Shown in pieces: positions 17,887-26,816 of a DNA stretch of 48,829 nucleotides; position 1 is the stretch's first letter, and each line of letters begins with the position of its first letter. A program made the translations under genes and the position numbers. Source of the DNA: Sporosarcina sp. (lineage in GTDB: Bacteria; Bacillota; Bacilli; Bacillales_A; Planococcaceae); NCBI RefSeq assembly GCF_029257255.1, contig NZ_JARICI010000068.1, positions 1 to 48,829 on the forward strand. The letters are read 5' to 3'. The notes under the pieces were generated by a model that ran no database searches, was not told the DNA's origin, and worked only from the letters and a program-made list of their open reading frames with translations.

Positions 17887-20800
17887 TTACTGTTTTTTGC
17901 CGATTTGGATCCCTCTGACCTTACTCTTCATTTCTTGCGGATCATGGGAAATGATAAATGCCTTAGAAAATTCGTTATAGTAGTCTGTATCATGTGCTTT
18001 AGGTGAAAGTATTATCAATTTCCTCTGCAATTTACTGGCATACAATTGGAAGACTGTCGCTTTACGAGTTTCATCTAACGCACTGTCGAACTCATCGAGC
18101 ACAATGAAACCCGACTGATTTTCCAAATTCTGAAGCAGCGACAGCGCAAATAATAGAGAACTCAGCGATTCCTCACCACCAGAAACTCCTCTACCAACAC
18201 GCCCGCCTCTTGCTTTCAAACTGACATCTTGGATTTTCCCCCGATGGCCTTCTTTCCGTACATAAATAAATAATTTGAAAATAGGACGTCCTTTTTTATC
18301 CATGAGCTTTTCAAATTTAATTTGGCCTTCAAACTGGAATTCACCCATATACTGTTGAAAGAGCAAATGGATTTTCTGAACTTGCATTTCGATGGCAGTT
18401 TCCAGGCGACGTTCATTTTGGATCGCACGTTCTTCATTTTCTTCCAGCAAGTTTTTTGCTGAATGAAGCTCTTCTTCTTTACGTTTGACTTCCTGCTCCA
18501 GTGTATAAAAGTTTTCTACCGCATTGGAATCAATATTCTCTTCATTCCGGGCATTTTCAAATCCGACCATTGCCTGATTTTGTCTTATCAATAAATCTTG
18601 TCTTGATTGGACTGTAGGTTGTTCCATCAAAGCCTGCTCTACCAATTGAGGTACAAGCTCACGAAGGTCGTTCATTTTTTCTCGTTGCGCAGCTTCATCT
18701 TTAGACAAAGCAATTCGTTCATCCTGCTTTTCAGATAACTGATTAGTAATGAGTATGATCATCCGCTGATTAACTTCTTGTTGATCACTCACATCAATAA
18801 TTTCCCGCTGCTGTTTACGTATACGATCCTGAATATCATCCAATTCATCTTGCTGTTTATCAATATTTCTACGCAGCAAATTAAGCTCTTGTTTCAGTTG
18901 CTTTAACAACAATTGCTGTTGCTGAAGACGTTCAATTTTTTCAGAATGTCGGCTGAATTTTTCATATACCTTCAAATAGTCTTGCAAAGTTGCGACTGTT
19001 TCCTCTTCAAGACTTTTCTTTTTCCAAATCTTCAGCGATTTTGCTTCATATTCTTTTTTCTCCACTTTTAATTGAAGCTGCTCCGTCTTCAATTGGACAA
19101 GCTGTTCTACACGATATTGCTGCTCCGCTTTTGATGAAAGAAAAGCCTCCGCTTCCCTAACCTTTTGGACATCAGCATTCCACACCCGGTAGATTTCATT
19201 GTCCTCAGAAACTTGCAGTGTTAGTGATTCGATTTCTTTCTGTAACTTCTCAATTTCCTGGATAAGAAATCTTTTTCGTTGTTCTAAAGCACGCTTGCTC
19301 AATATAAACGTATTTTGTTCTTGTGGCCCTCTTACACCTTGCCTGTCAACCAATCTTCCTTTTGAAATTGCTGGCTGTTCCTCTGAGAAAAACCGTTCAA
19401 TCCACCAAAGTACACGCGTAGCATGATTCTGTTCTTGCTGTGAAAGCCCTTCCTGCATTTGCAGACCCATGCCAGGCAATTCAATAATACTGCGATCCGG
19501 AATTAATTTCTTCAGCGAAACATGATACAGGTCATTGATGGGCTGACATTTTGAGGCATCATAAAATATGGTATATTTAATCGTATCAAAAAGACGTTCG
19601 TTCTCAATCGGTGCCTGGTCCATTAATTTAATGAAAGCTCGCAGAGGATACGCTTTGATTTGTTGATCTTTTAAATGCTGAATCGCTTCTTTCTGTCGGG
19701 ATGATTCAATTTGATTGTTTTCTAACATAACCAATTCATCTTTCAAAGCAGAATAAGTAACCTGCTTCTTTTCCAATGTCTTTTTTCTGGTCTCTAATGA
19801 ATGATCCAGATCAGCAATATCTTTTTCTAATTGATGACTGGATAAATAACGATTCATCATTTCTGAATGAAAGCGGCTGTTTCTTTCCCACTGGTCAATT
19901 GCTGCTTGTATATGCGATTGTTTTTGCTGATATTCTTCAATTGAAATCTCTGCTTTATCAGCCTGTCCCTTTAGTTCTATTTCTTGTTTCGCCATGATCT
20001 CAACTTGTTCAGCAGCTGCCGCCAGTCTATTCTTTGTCTCAGTTTCCGGATATGGCAATTTCGAATATTCGTCTTGAAGTGCACTCAATTCCTCTTGTAA
20101 GGCATCGACTTCACTTTGCACTTCCTCCAACTCTTCATCTTTTTCCTTTACTTGTGCTTCGGATTGTCTAAGTAATGTTTCTCTCTCAAGCTGGCTTGCT
20201 TTCATTTTCTCTTCTGCAGCTTTTTGCAGTTCCAATTCAGCAGTTAGTTGACGTGCCTGTTCTTCCGCTTCCTCTAGATCCAATTTACGATCTTCAATAT
20301 ACGCTTCGACTTCTTTACGGCCATTCTCTGCACTTAATTGAAGCCCATAGGTAGTACGTGCATATTGAATTCCGTTATCGGCAAGGCGTTTTCGGTTATC
20401 TTCAAAGCGAATTTTGTTATTTCTTGCAACAGATAAATTAAAATCATGCTGCTTTTGTTGATTGGTCGCAATTACATACGCTTCCCGCGCGTCTTTTACA
20501 ATCTCCAGACTCGTCTCCCAGTCTTTTTGAATCCTGTCAATGCCATGCATTTCGCTGAAGATGCGGAATCGCTCTTCTGGCGCCATCACTGAAAATTGAT
20601 TGACTTCTTGTTGATACCAGATTAAATAATACAGATCAGGATGGATTTTATATTTAAACTGCAATTCTCTTTTATAGGCACTCAGATTATTTTTATTGGC
20701 GTCTCCCGAACGAAAGATTTGACGTAATTCGATATCATCCAGTTCATCACCGTCATGAATTTCATAACGCAGTTTGATTGGCTGTTTCGGAGGCTGCTCG

Positions 20801-21093
20801 CATAGCAGACGGAATTCAATGTAAAGTGGCCCGTCGATACGGGATTGGCCTTCATTCTTAAACAAAAAGTGAATCGCCGCCCTCCATGTTTCGTCTTCCG
20901 GAAGGTTTTGAGATTTCAATCCTTCGATATCCACTTTACTCGAACGCAGGACGGCTCCCATACAAAATGAAATCGTCGACTTTCCCGCGCCGTTTGGTCC
21001 AGTTATGAGAATATGTTCATCGGCATTTTCCAAAATCATTTCTTCTGCATCATAATCACGGATACCTGAAAACTGTAATCGCCAAGGGATCAC
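17887..21093 (-). CDS. jetC: Wadjet SMC-like ATPase JetC
   Basis: MukB/MksB-like SMC ATPase (1068 residues) of a Wadjet defence system, which extrudes plasmid DNA loops and restricts small circular DNA. Walker A GPNGAGKST is at residues 32-40. Long coiled coils (about 215-430 and 590-900) flank a hinge-like globular part around 460-580. The ABC signature VSGGEE starts near 970 and Walker B is VLDEFDSALDE near 998. The start is GTG at 21093, with AAGGAGGGG upstream, overlapping the jetB stop as GTGA. It is last of four overlapping genes (D, A, B, C), so one transcript is expected. Coiled coil, hinge and both ATPase halves appear intact. Confidence 0.92.
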   Translation of the reverse strand: MIPWRLQFSGIRDYDAEEMILENADEHILITGPNGAGKSTISFCMGAVLRSSKVDIEGLKSQNLPEDETWRAAIHFLFKNEGQSRIDGPLYIEFRLLCEQPPKQPIKLRYEIHDGDELDDIELRQIFRSGDANKNNLSAYKRELQFKYKIHPDLYYLIWYQQEVNQFSVMAPEERFRIFSEMHGIDRIQKDWETSLEIVKDAREAYVIATNQQKQHDFNLSVARNNKIRFEDNRKRLADNGIQYARTTYGLQLSAENGRKEVEAYIEDRKLDLEEAEEQARQLTAELELQKAAEEKMKASQLERETLLRQSEAQVKEKDEELEEVQSEVDALQEELSALQDEYSKLPYPETETKNRLAAAAEQVEIMAKQEIELKGQADKAEISIEEYQQKQSHIQAAIDQWERNSRFHSEMMNRYLSSHQLEKDIADLDHSLETRKKTLEKKQVTYSALKDELVMLENNQIESSRQKEAIQHLKDQQIKAYPLRAFIKLMDQAPIENERLFDTIKYTIFYDASKCQPINDLYHVSLKKLIPDRSIIELPGMGLQMQEGLSQQEQNHATRVLWWIERFFSEEQPAISKGRLVDRQGVRGPQEQNTFILSKRALEQRKRFLIQEIEKLQKEIESLTLQVSEDNEIYRVWNADVQKVREAEAFLSSKAEQQYRVEQLVQLKTEQLQLKVEKKEYEAKSLKIWKKKSLEEETVATLQDYLKVYEKFSRHSEKIERLQQQQLLLKQLKQELNLLRRNIDKQQDELDDIQDRIRKQQREIIDVSDQQEVNQRMIILITNQLSEKQDERIALSKDEAAQREKMNDLRELVPQLVEQALMEQPTVQSRQDLLIRQNQAMVGFENARNEENIDSNAVENFYTLEQEVKRKEEELHSAKNLLEENEERAIQNERRLETAIEMQVQKIHLLFQQYMGEFQFEGQIKFEKLMDKKGRPIFKLFIYVRKEGHRGKIQDVSLKARGGRVGRGVSGGEESLSSLLFALSLLQNLENQSGFIVLDEFDSALDETRKATVFQLYASKLQRKLIILSPKAHDTDYYNEFSKAFIISHDPQEMKSKVRGIQIGKKQ

Positions 21094-21779
21094 AGGAGCC
21101 CCTCCTTTTCATACAAATTATAGCGATTGAAAAACTTCATCACGTCTTCTTTTGACAGCTGACTGGAATGACTGAATTCGACCATCCGGTGTAAAAATGA
21201 ATCTGAAAACATATTGACCCCAATGGCTGTTAACCGATAGGCGTCCTCTGTATCCGAACCTACATGAATTTCAAGCGCTCCTATCTTTCGCAGCGTATCG
21301 ATTGCCAGCTGTATACGCCGGCTGCCTTTCTTCATCTCATGACCGAATGCTTCGAGCAACTGAGTCAGCAAGGTATATTCATGTTTTAATACTTCCTGCT
21401 GATAAAACATGAACAACAATACAGCAAGCGCTTCTTCTGACAATGTATGACGTGCAGATCGGGCGGGAACGCGCAGCATAGCGACGACCTGATCACGTTC
21501 TTCATCATAAATCAGCCGATAATATCTTCCGACAGCTTGATTGACACGTGATAGAAATGAATGGAAATAAGTGTCTTCTTTACTTACACCAAGCAGTTTT
21601 TCTACTTCTTTACGCGACAATCCAAAGTTATTTGCCCGGATGGTTGCGCTGGAAGAAAAGAGAATAGACATAAATGTTTGCTCTTCCCGGTTCGTTAACA
21701 CACTTCGCAATGATTGCAGACTATTCAATGAGAAGTCTTCACTATTGTCGTTTTCGAATGCTAAATCTTCGGTCGTCAT
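21090..21779 (-). CDS. jetB: Wadjet protein JetB (MksE-like)
   Basis: 229-residue winged-helix protein matching the MukE/MksE-like JetB subunit (DUF4194-type) that binds the kleisin JetA. It is rich in helices, with the segment RVNQAVGRYYRLIYDEERDQ and a C-terminal winged-helix part (IDTLRKIGALEIHVG). It overlaps jetA by 38 bases and jetC by 4. No catalytic residues are expected. The identification rests mainly on position and size between recognisable JetA and JetC, plus fold-like features. Confidence 0.82.
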   Translation of the reverse strand: MTTEDLAFENDNSEDFSLNSLQSLRSVLTNREEQTFMSILFSSSATIRANNFGLSRKEVEKLLGVSKEDTYFHSFLSRVNQAVGRYYRLIYDEERDQVVAMLRVPARSARHTLSEEALAVLLFMFYQQEVLKHEYTLLTQLLEAFGHEMKKGSRRIQLAIDTLRKIGALEIHVGSDTEDAYRLTAIGVNMFSDSFLHRMVEFSHSSQLSKEDVMKFFNRYNLYEKEGLL

Positions 21780-23133
21780 CTTGAATCCACTCCCACTCTT
21801 TATCTATTTCTTTCACGTCTTGCTGCGGCGTTAGTTGAATTCTTTTATTGGCCTCCAGTGCAGCAATTCCGAGAAGCTGACGTATCGCGTCTCCCCATTC
21901 TGCAGAACTTGTTTCAATGATGGTTTCTTCTATTTCTGCTTTATGTTTTCGTTCTATATATTCCTCAATCTTTTCTGTATCAATGCTCGCTTTCGTCAAA
22001 AGCCAGCTCGCTTCATCCACTAAATCGTCAATCGACTGAACTTCCAGCGTTTCCTGTCTGAATTCTATACTGTGCTGTGCTTCCATTTCCGCAACAACAG
22101 GTTCATAGTTCTCCAGGAATTCGACCCCGCTTTCAATATCTTGAGAAGATAGAGGACTTGCGTATTTAACCGGCATCCAAATACCGTCAAGTTCTTCTCC
22201 TTCATACTGTCCTTGATCCATAAAGCTAAAGAGCTGGTGAGCATTCGGGATTTCAGATTCCAGAGGAGGATGAAACATTTTGATAATGAATGCTCGTACT
22301 TTTTCAGGTGAAATCGCAGTTTTGAGAGGTGTTTGCTGAACATTCATGAACTGCAAGTACTTATTGATCATACCAAGAGATAAGCTTGTCCCTTCTGCCA
22401 ATACAGCCGCACCGCTCTGCATTAAATTACTGAGTACCAGACTGTCTTCAATTGTTTGGAATTCCTTATACCGCTCATGTAGCTTGCGTTCCAAATCTGC
22501 CATCAACGTATGGATTACTTCCAGCTGCGGCAGTGCATTCCGATCAGCCAATAGCTCCAATTCGCGTTCCTTCAACGTTTCATTGGCATCTTTCACATTG
22601 CGAATCATACTGGCGATGACATTACCGCCAGAAATCCCTTTATCATCATACGCTTCGCTGATCTCGGCATCTCTCCTCGCCTGAAACAGCGAACGGCCGA
22701 TATCATCCTCCAAATAATAAGCGAGTGAATCGTTAGCGAGCCGTGTCAAAGAGTGCATCATCCGCTTCCCGACACTCATCATTTTAATTTGATGCGTCTG
22801 TTTACTGATCCAATTATTGCTCGTCAATATGGTAACGATTTGATTTACGCGCGTTTTAGATGGCGGATCTTCATCACGATAACGGGACTGATAGCGGTAA
22901 TACAATGTATCTGCACTATCGATGGGTTCGGATAGGCCGTATGCTTCTTCATGAATTAGTTCAATAATGCGTAAAAATCGTAGCATTTCTAACGGCGATT
23001 GGAACACCGCTTCCGAAGATAAATCTTTCATCACACCGGCTAATGAAATAATATCGCGCATCGCCCGTGTCATTTCAGGCTGCTGTTCATCCATATTGAA
23101 GATAGAAATTACTTGCTGATCCACTTTCTCCAT
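21742..23133 (-). CDS. jetA: Wadjet protein JetA (kleisin-like)
   Basis: 463-residue mostly helical protein in the kleisin position of the operon, expected to bridge the JetC ATPase heads and hold JetB. The N-terminal third (FRFLRIIELIHEEAYGL..., then an HTH-like DEDPPSKTRVNQIVTIL) and the acidic helical C-terminus fit JetA proteins. ATG 23133 lies within the end of jetD (25-base overlap), with GGGGG nine bases upstream of AGGAGA. No frameshift or stop is seen. Confidence 0.82.
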   Translation of the reverse strand: MEKVDQQVISIFNMDEQQPEMTRAMRDIISLAGVMKDLSSEAVFQSPLEMLRFLRIIELIHEEAYGLSEPIDSADTLYYRYQSRYRDEDPPSKTRVNQIVTILTSNNWISKQTHQIKMMSVGKRMMHSLTRLANDSLAYYLEDDIGRSLFQARRDAEISEAYDDKGISGGNVIASMIRNVKDANETLKERELELLADRNALPQLEVIHTLMADLERKLHERYKEFQTIEDSLVLSNLMQSGAAVLAEGTSLSLGMINKYLQFMNVQQTPLKTAISPEKVRAFIIKMFHPPLESEIPNAHQLFSFMDQGQYEGEELDGIWMPVKYASPLSSQDIESGVEFLENYEPVVAEMEAQHSIEFRQETLEVQSIDDLVDEASWLLTKASIDTEKIEEYIERKHKAEIEETIIETSSAEWGDAIRQLLGIAALEANKRIQLTPQQDVKEIDKEWEWIQDDDRRFSIRKRQ

Positions 23134-24320
23134 TCTCCTGGACCCCCTAACGTCATTTCTTGTTCAGCTTCCGGAACAGTTGCTGACCATTCTACATAGG
23201 CTTGATAGGTCGTAAAGACATTTCTTTCATTGCCGATAAAACGAACGGAAATCCCTTCTGTCAAATCTGCTAAATCTCTGGCTATAATCCTGCCTGCCGC
23301 ATCATAATCTACCCAAATCACAATTTGCTGAATAGATGAATTCTGACAGAGCTGCTGAATTAATTTTCGATGGGCTCCCCGCACCTGCCCGTCCACTCCG
23401 ATGATCAGTGAAGATGTCTCAGATAAAAAATAAAGTTCTTTAGCCATTCTCGTCAGTACTGCACGGTTCTCCACCAACCATAAGATTTCTGCGCTTGTGA
23501 CATAGCTTTCATCCATCACCGCAATTTCGGTCGTCGCATGGACAGTACCGAACGAATAATCCGAGAACCGTCCTGTTAGATTTCCAGTAAAATAGATCGG
23601 TACAATGGAGCCCGTACTGACAACCCCGATCTCACTAATCGGCGCGCCTATCCATTTTTCAATTCGGCTAATAAAATCGTCTCTATAAGAATCAAAAACT
23701 TTTGATCCGCCAATCCGTTTATAATAAGTCGCACCGATTTCTTTAAACTCCATTTGAGATTGCTGATTTCTCAACCGGAGATAAGCAATTAGGAACTCCG
23801 TAAACTTCCGAACCTTTTCTTTTCCCCAGGACTCTTCATCTTTGGATTCTAAAACAAAAGCCTTTATATGTTGGATAAACAAGAAGGGAAACAGTACGTT
23901 CGAGTTTTCAATTTCCGCCAGTAGTGTTTGGCGCAATAATTCATCTGCTTCCATAGTTTCCAGCCTTCTTACTCGTTCATATTCCGCAATACCAGGGCCC
24001 ATGCGGTACACTGTAGAATCAGGTGTCCGCCCATCAGATTTAAATCGTATTTCCTGAAGTAACCACCCTTTACGCAAGGCTTCCCGTGTCAATTCGTCCG
24101 AAATGGCCAGTGAGATTTTCTTAGAATTCGGCTTGAGCTGTAACCTTATAATTTCGTCAGGTGGATGCACATCATACTCATCAGCTACCAAGACGTTGCC
24201 TAATGTTTTGTATGTACGCACTGTCCACTTCTGGATTTCCCATTCATTCTCACTAATTTGCTGAATCGATTCCCCGGCTTTGCAAATATAAGTTTCCAGA
24301 AACTCTTTCACTGTTTTCAT
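23109..24320 (-). CDS. jetD: Wadjet nuclease JetD (Toprim)
   Basis: 403-residue nuclease subunit that cleaves DNA arrested by the Jet SMC complex. The N-terminal two thirds match a DNA-binding, topoisomerase-VI-A-like arm region. The C-terminal Toprim domain shows the conserved glutamate in WLVENRAVLTRM and the acidic pair in VIWVDYDAAGRIIARDL. Catalytic residues therefore look intact. It is the first gene of the operon, which differs from the ABCD order after which the genes were named. A weak GAAGTGAA ribosome site precedes the ATG. Confidence 0.87.
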   Translation of the reverse strand: MKTVKEFLETYICKAGESIQQISENEWEIQKWTVRTYKTLGNVLVADEYDVHPPDEIIRLQLKPNSKKISLAISDELTREALRKGWLLQEIRFKSDGRTPDSTVYRMGPGIAEYERVRRLETMEADELLRQTLLAEIENSNVLFPFLFIQHIKAFVLESKDEESWGKEKVRKFTEFLIAYLRLRNQQSQMEFKEIGATYYKRIGGSKVFDSYRDDFISRIEKWIGAPISEIGVVSTGSIVPIYFTGNLTGRFSDYSFGTVHATTEIAVMDESYVTSAEILWLVENRAVLTRMAKELYFLSETSSLIIGVDGQVRGAHRKLIQQLCQNSSIQQIVIWVDYDAAGRIIARDLADLTEGISVRFIGNERNVFTTYQAYVEWSATVPEAEQEMTLGGPGEWRKWISK

Positions 24321-24426
24321 CAGATTGATTCACTTCTTTCTTGCTTCTCTATCCGTTCGTTTGACTGCTTTGTCGTTATAGATAAAGAATATCATATTTT
24401 ACAGTCTTCTGGATTTTCGGAAACAG

Positions 24427-24469
24427 AAAAACCGCTGTAAACTCTTACGAAAAGAGCCTAGCGGTTTTT
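24427..24469. terminator. bidirectional terminator
   Basis: Stem AAAAACCGCT/AGCGGTTTTT with an inner CTCTT/AAGAG hairpin, between the methyltransferase stop and the jet operon promoter region. Confidence 0.9.
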
Positions 24470-24497
24470 ATAGATGCTTAATTATTGCGAAATCGTT

Positions 24498-25133
24498 TTA
24501 TACTTTCACAATCGAAACGGTTAACCCGTCACCTGTAGGAATAAGCAGCGATTCTAATTTAGGATGGGATGCCACATAGGAATTGAACTTCTTCATCACT
24601 TCTGTGTGGCTCCTTGATTCAGTTCCGCCAACTACGCTGCCCCCTGCCAATACATTATCAGCAACGATTACCGCACCCGGTTCCGCAAGCTGTAGACAGC
24701 AGTTCAAGTAGTTTTCGTAATTTCCTTTATCCGCGTCGATGAAAAAGAAGTCAAAACGCTTTTGACCATCGATGAGTAATTGAAGATTCTTCAAAGCTTC
24801 ACCTGTCATGTACGTTACCTGATCACCAAAGCTTGCTTTTGTCAGATTGCGGTGTGCCAGCTCTGCGTAGGAATCCTCGAGTTCTAATGAAGTCAGATTA
24901 CCTTCCCCAGTGAATCCTCTCGCCAGACAAATTCCACTGTAACCTCCAAGAGCCCCTATTTCCAACACGTTTTTTGCGCCGGATATTGAAACCAGCATTG
25001 TCAATAGTTTGCCTGAACTTGATGAAACCGATATGGCAGGCATACCATTTTCTCTAATGGACTCCACCGTGTCTGTGAGCACTTCATCTTGTGGACAAAA
25101 TACCGTATCAATATACTTATTTATTTCTTTCAT
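24498..25133 (-). CDS. SAM-dependent O-methyltransferase (family 3)
   Basis: 211-residue class I methyltransferase of the caffeoyl-CoA/catechol O-methyltransferase family. The SAM-binding glycine loop is LEIGALGGYSG, and the metal and catalytic region is FIDADKGNYENY followed by VADNVLAGG. Bacillus relatives include the tRNA 5-hydroxyuridine methyltransferase TrmR/YrrM, but the genomic context here gives no support for that specific role. Monocistronic, with a terminator. Confidence 0.85.
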   Translation of the reverse strand: MKEINKYIDTVFCPQDEVLTDTVESIRENGMPAISVSSSSGKLLTMLVSISGAKNVLEIGALGGYSGICLARGFTGEGNLTSLELEDSYAELAHRNLTKASFGDQVTYMTGEALKNLQLLIDGQKRFDFFFIDADKGNYENYLNCCLQLAEPGAVIVADNVLAGGSVVGGTESRSHTEVMKKFNSYVASHPKLESLLIPTGDGLTVSIVKV

Positions 25134-25270
25134 TTTATTCCATCCCTTTCTCTTCTAAACTATTTTATAACTGTACCCTTAGACATTTTATCAAAATAAA
25201 ATGAATTTTACGAAATTAGTAACTGATTGAGCTGAAGAAAGTTGAATGGAAGAAATAAGCATAAAAAAAT

Positions 25271-25294
25271 CCCGCAGCGTTTGATTGCTGCGGG
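25271..25294 (-). terminator. terminator of the first 40-residue gene copy
   Basis: Perfect 8-bp CCCGCAGC/GCTGCGGG stem followed on the minus strand by seven T residues. The same stem sequence follows the second copy at 36848-36870. Confidence 0.92.
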
Positions 25295-25309
25295 CATGAT
25301 GAATATAAA

Positions 25310-25432
25310 TTATCGTGTATAAGAAAGAACTGCGTACTTGCTGAAGTTTTTCATTGCATTTGTTGCTTCAGCTTTCTCTGCATATTCAAAAATCCGTACA
25401 TTTTCTTGTTCGAACAATGTGATAACCCACAT
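25310..25432 (-). CDS. 40-residue conserved small protein, copy 1
   Basis: Tiny protein beginning MWVITLFEQENVRIFEYAEK and ending KYAVLSYTR; 39 of its 40 residues equal those of the copy at 36886-37008 (Glu8 versus Asp8). No membrane segment; an alpha-beta mini-fold is plausible. AAAGGAG lies ten bases before the ATG. Mostly silent third-base changes between the copies indicate selection on the protein. Upstream are a TATGAT hexamer, a Rex-type palindrome and a cre-like motif, suggesting control by redox state and carbon source. Function unknown. Confidence 0.8.
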   Translation of the reverse strand: MWVITLFEQENVRIFEYAEKAEATNAMKNFSKYAVLSYTR

Positions 25433-25542
25433 GTTGTTCAGTCTCCTTTTTTTATTGGCACGTTTATTTCCTGTTTAGGAATTCATGACCAACTTCTTTT
25501 GTTACCCTTATCATACGCTCTTTTGCGTTGATTGAAACAACC

Positions 25543-25560
25543 ATGTGAAGACTTTCACAA
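25543..25560. promoter_or_regulatory. Rex-type (or Fnr-type) palindrome, copy 1
   Basis: On the minus strand TTGTGAA, four bases, then TTCACAT: one mismatch to the Rex consensus TTGTGAA-N4-TTCACAA. It also satisfies the Fnr/CRP pattern TGTGA-N6-TCACA. It lies about 39 bp (centre to centre) upstream of TATGAT at 25510-25515. Confidence 0.6.
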
Positions 25561-25571
25561 TTCATTCAAAC

Positions 25572-25585
25572 TCTAACCGCTTACA
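25572..25585. promoter_or_regulatory. cre-like motif, copy 1
   Basis: Minus-strand TGTAAGCGGTTAGA differs at one position from the CcpA consensus TGWAANCGNTNWCA. An equivalent but weaker motif sits at the same place in the second copy. Confidence 0.4.
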
Positions 25586-25660
25586 TTTGTCAGATTAGTG
25601 TCTGCAATCGTTTACTTAACATCTTTATGATAAAAGAACAGTGTACATGTAAACTAATTT

Positions 25661-26632
25661 TTAAGTCGCAATGCCATTTTTATTATGTTTTAACGTAACC
25701 CAGCGATTATACTTTTCTATCACCTTACTATAGAAAGAAGCAAGAACCTGTTGAAAGAGCATGCCGAACACAACGGGCATGGCTACTTTTACAGGAAAAT
25801 AGGTTGTGGCGATGACGACACCGATCGCAATGTTGCGCATTCCGCCTACATACATGAATGTCGCAGAAATCTCGGGGCTTTTCCAAATGATATGGGCAAT
25901 CGCCAGCGCGGCAGCATATCCGGTAACAGCGAGGAATAATACTAATAAAATAATCCCGATTAGTTCCCATGTGAATTTCTGTACATACGGTGACACTGCA
26001 CTTCCGTTAATCGCAACGATTGCAAACAGACTGAGCTTTGAGAACGGAGATAATTTCGGACTAAGGGCAGCTTTAGCCTTTCCTTTCGTCCATTCATTCA
26101 GCACAATACCGATAATCGTCGGAAGCAGTATCATCCAGACTAGATTAAGGATTAACGAACCGGTATCAAGAGTAATTCGCTCACCCGCCACTACATGAAG
26201 AATACCCGGCATGACAATAGGTGCAAGTAAGGTATCGACTAGTATGATCGACAAGCACAGAGGCAGATTCCCTTTAGTAATAGTTACCCAGATCACGCTC
26301 GTAACGCCGGTCGGCACCGCCACTGCAAGTATAAATCCAATCGTCAGTAAGTGATCGTCAAAAAATATAATAGATAATAAATACGCCCATGCAGGCATCA
26401 GGATATGCAAAAATGCAATACTCCCTAATACGATTCCCGGGTGCTTGACTACCATGCGTGATTCCCTGACATTCATACCGAGACTTCCAGTGAACGTGAT
26501 AAATGCAATGAGCCAAGACACGAGGAACAGCAGCTGCTCTCCAACCTGATGAAACAGAACACCGATGAGCAGACTCAGAGGTGTTAAGATGGCAATTCTT
26601 CTTTGTAGAAACGTATTGAATTTTGTCAGCAT
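25661..26632 (-). CDS. BASS-family transporter (bile acid:Na+ symporter-like)
   Basis: 323-residue membrane protein with nine to ten helices of the bile acid:sodium symporter superfamily. The internal duplication and conserved crossover helices show in AVAVPTGVTSVIWVTITKGN and GGMRNIAIGVVIATTYFPVKVAMP. Bacterial members import small organic acids such as pantoate, and substrates vary widely. A modest GAAGGTAAT site lies before the ATG. It is separated from ptsI by a terminator, so it is not in the PTS operon. Confidence 0.85.
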   Translation of the reverse strand: MLTKFNTFLQRRIAILTPLSLLIGVLFHQVGEQLLFLVSWLIAFITFTGSLGMNVRESRMVVKHPGIVLGSIAFLHILMPAWAYLLSIIFFDDHLLTIGFILAVAVPTGVTSVIWVTITKGNLPLCLSIILVDTLLAPIVMPGILHVVAGERITLDTGSLILNLVWMILLPTIIGIVLNEWTKGKAKAALSPKLSPFSKLSLFAIVAINGSAVSPYVQKFTWELIGIILLVLFLAVTGYAAALAIAHIIWKSPEISATFMYVGGMRNIAIGVVIATTYFPVKVAMPVVFGMLFQQVLASFYSKVIEKYNRWVTLKHNKNGIAT

Positions 26633-26774
26633 AAATTGATTACCTTCTTTATGGAATTGGCAGTAAACTGCGAATAGTGTGTACCAAATACATTACATGT
26701 GAGAATTTCTGAAAACAAGTGTAATCTGCTGCAAAAATAGACTATGATGAGCAGCAAATAGAAAAGAATTAAAA

Positions 26775-26808
26775 ACAGCTTCTAAGAATAGTTTATTCTT
26801 AGATGCTG
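26775..26808 (-). terminator. terminator of the GalNAc/PTS operon
   Basis: On the minus strand CTAAGAATA pairs with TATTCTTAG, with extra AGC/GCT pairs, then GTTTTT. It lies just past the ptsI stop. Confidence 0.85.
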
Positions 26809-26816
26809 CTTAACGA

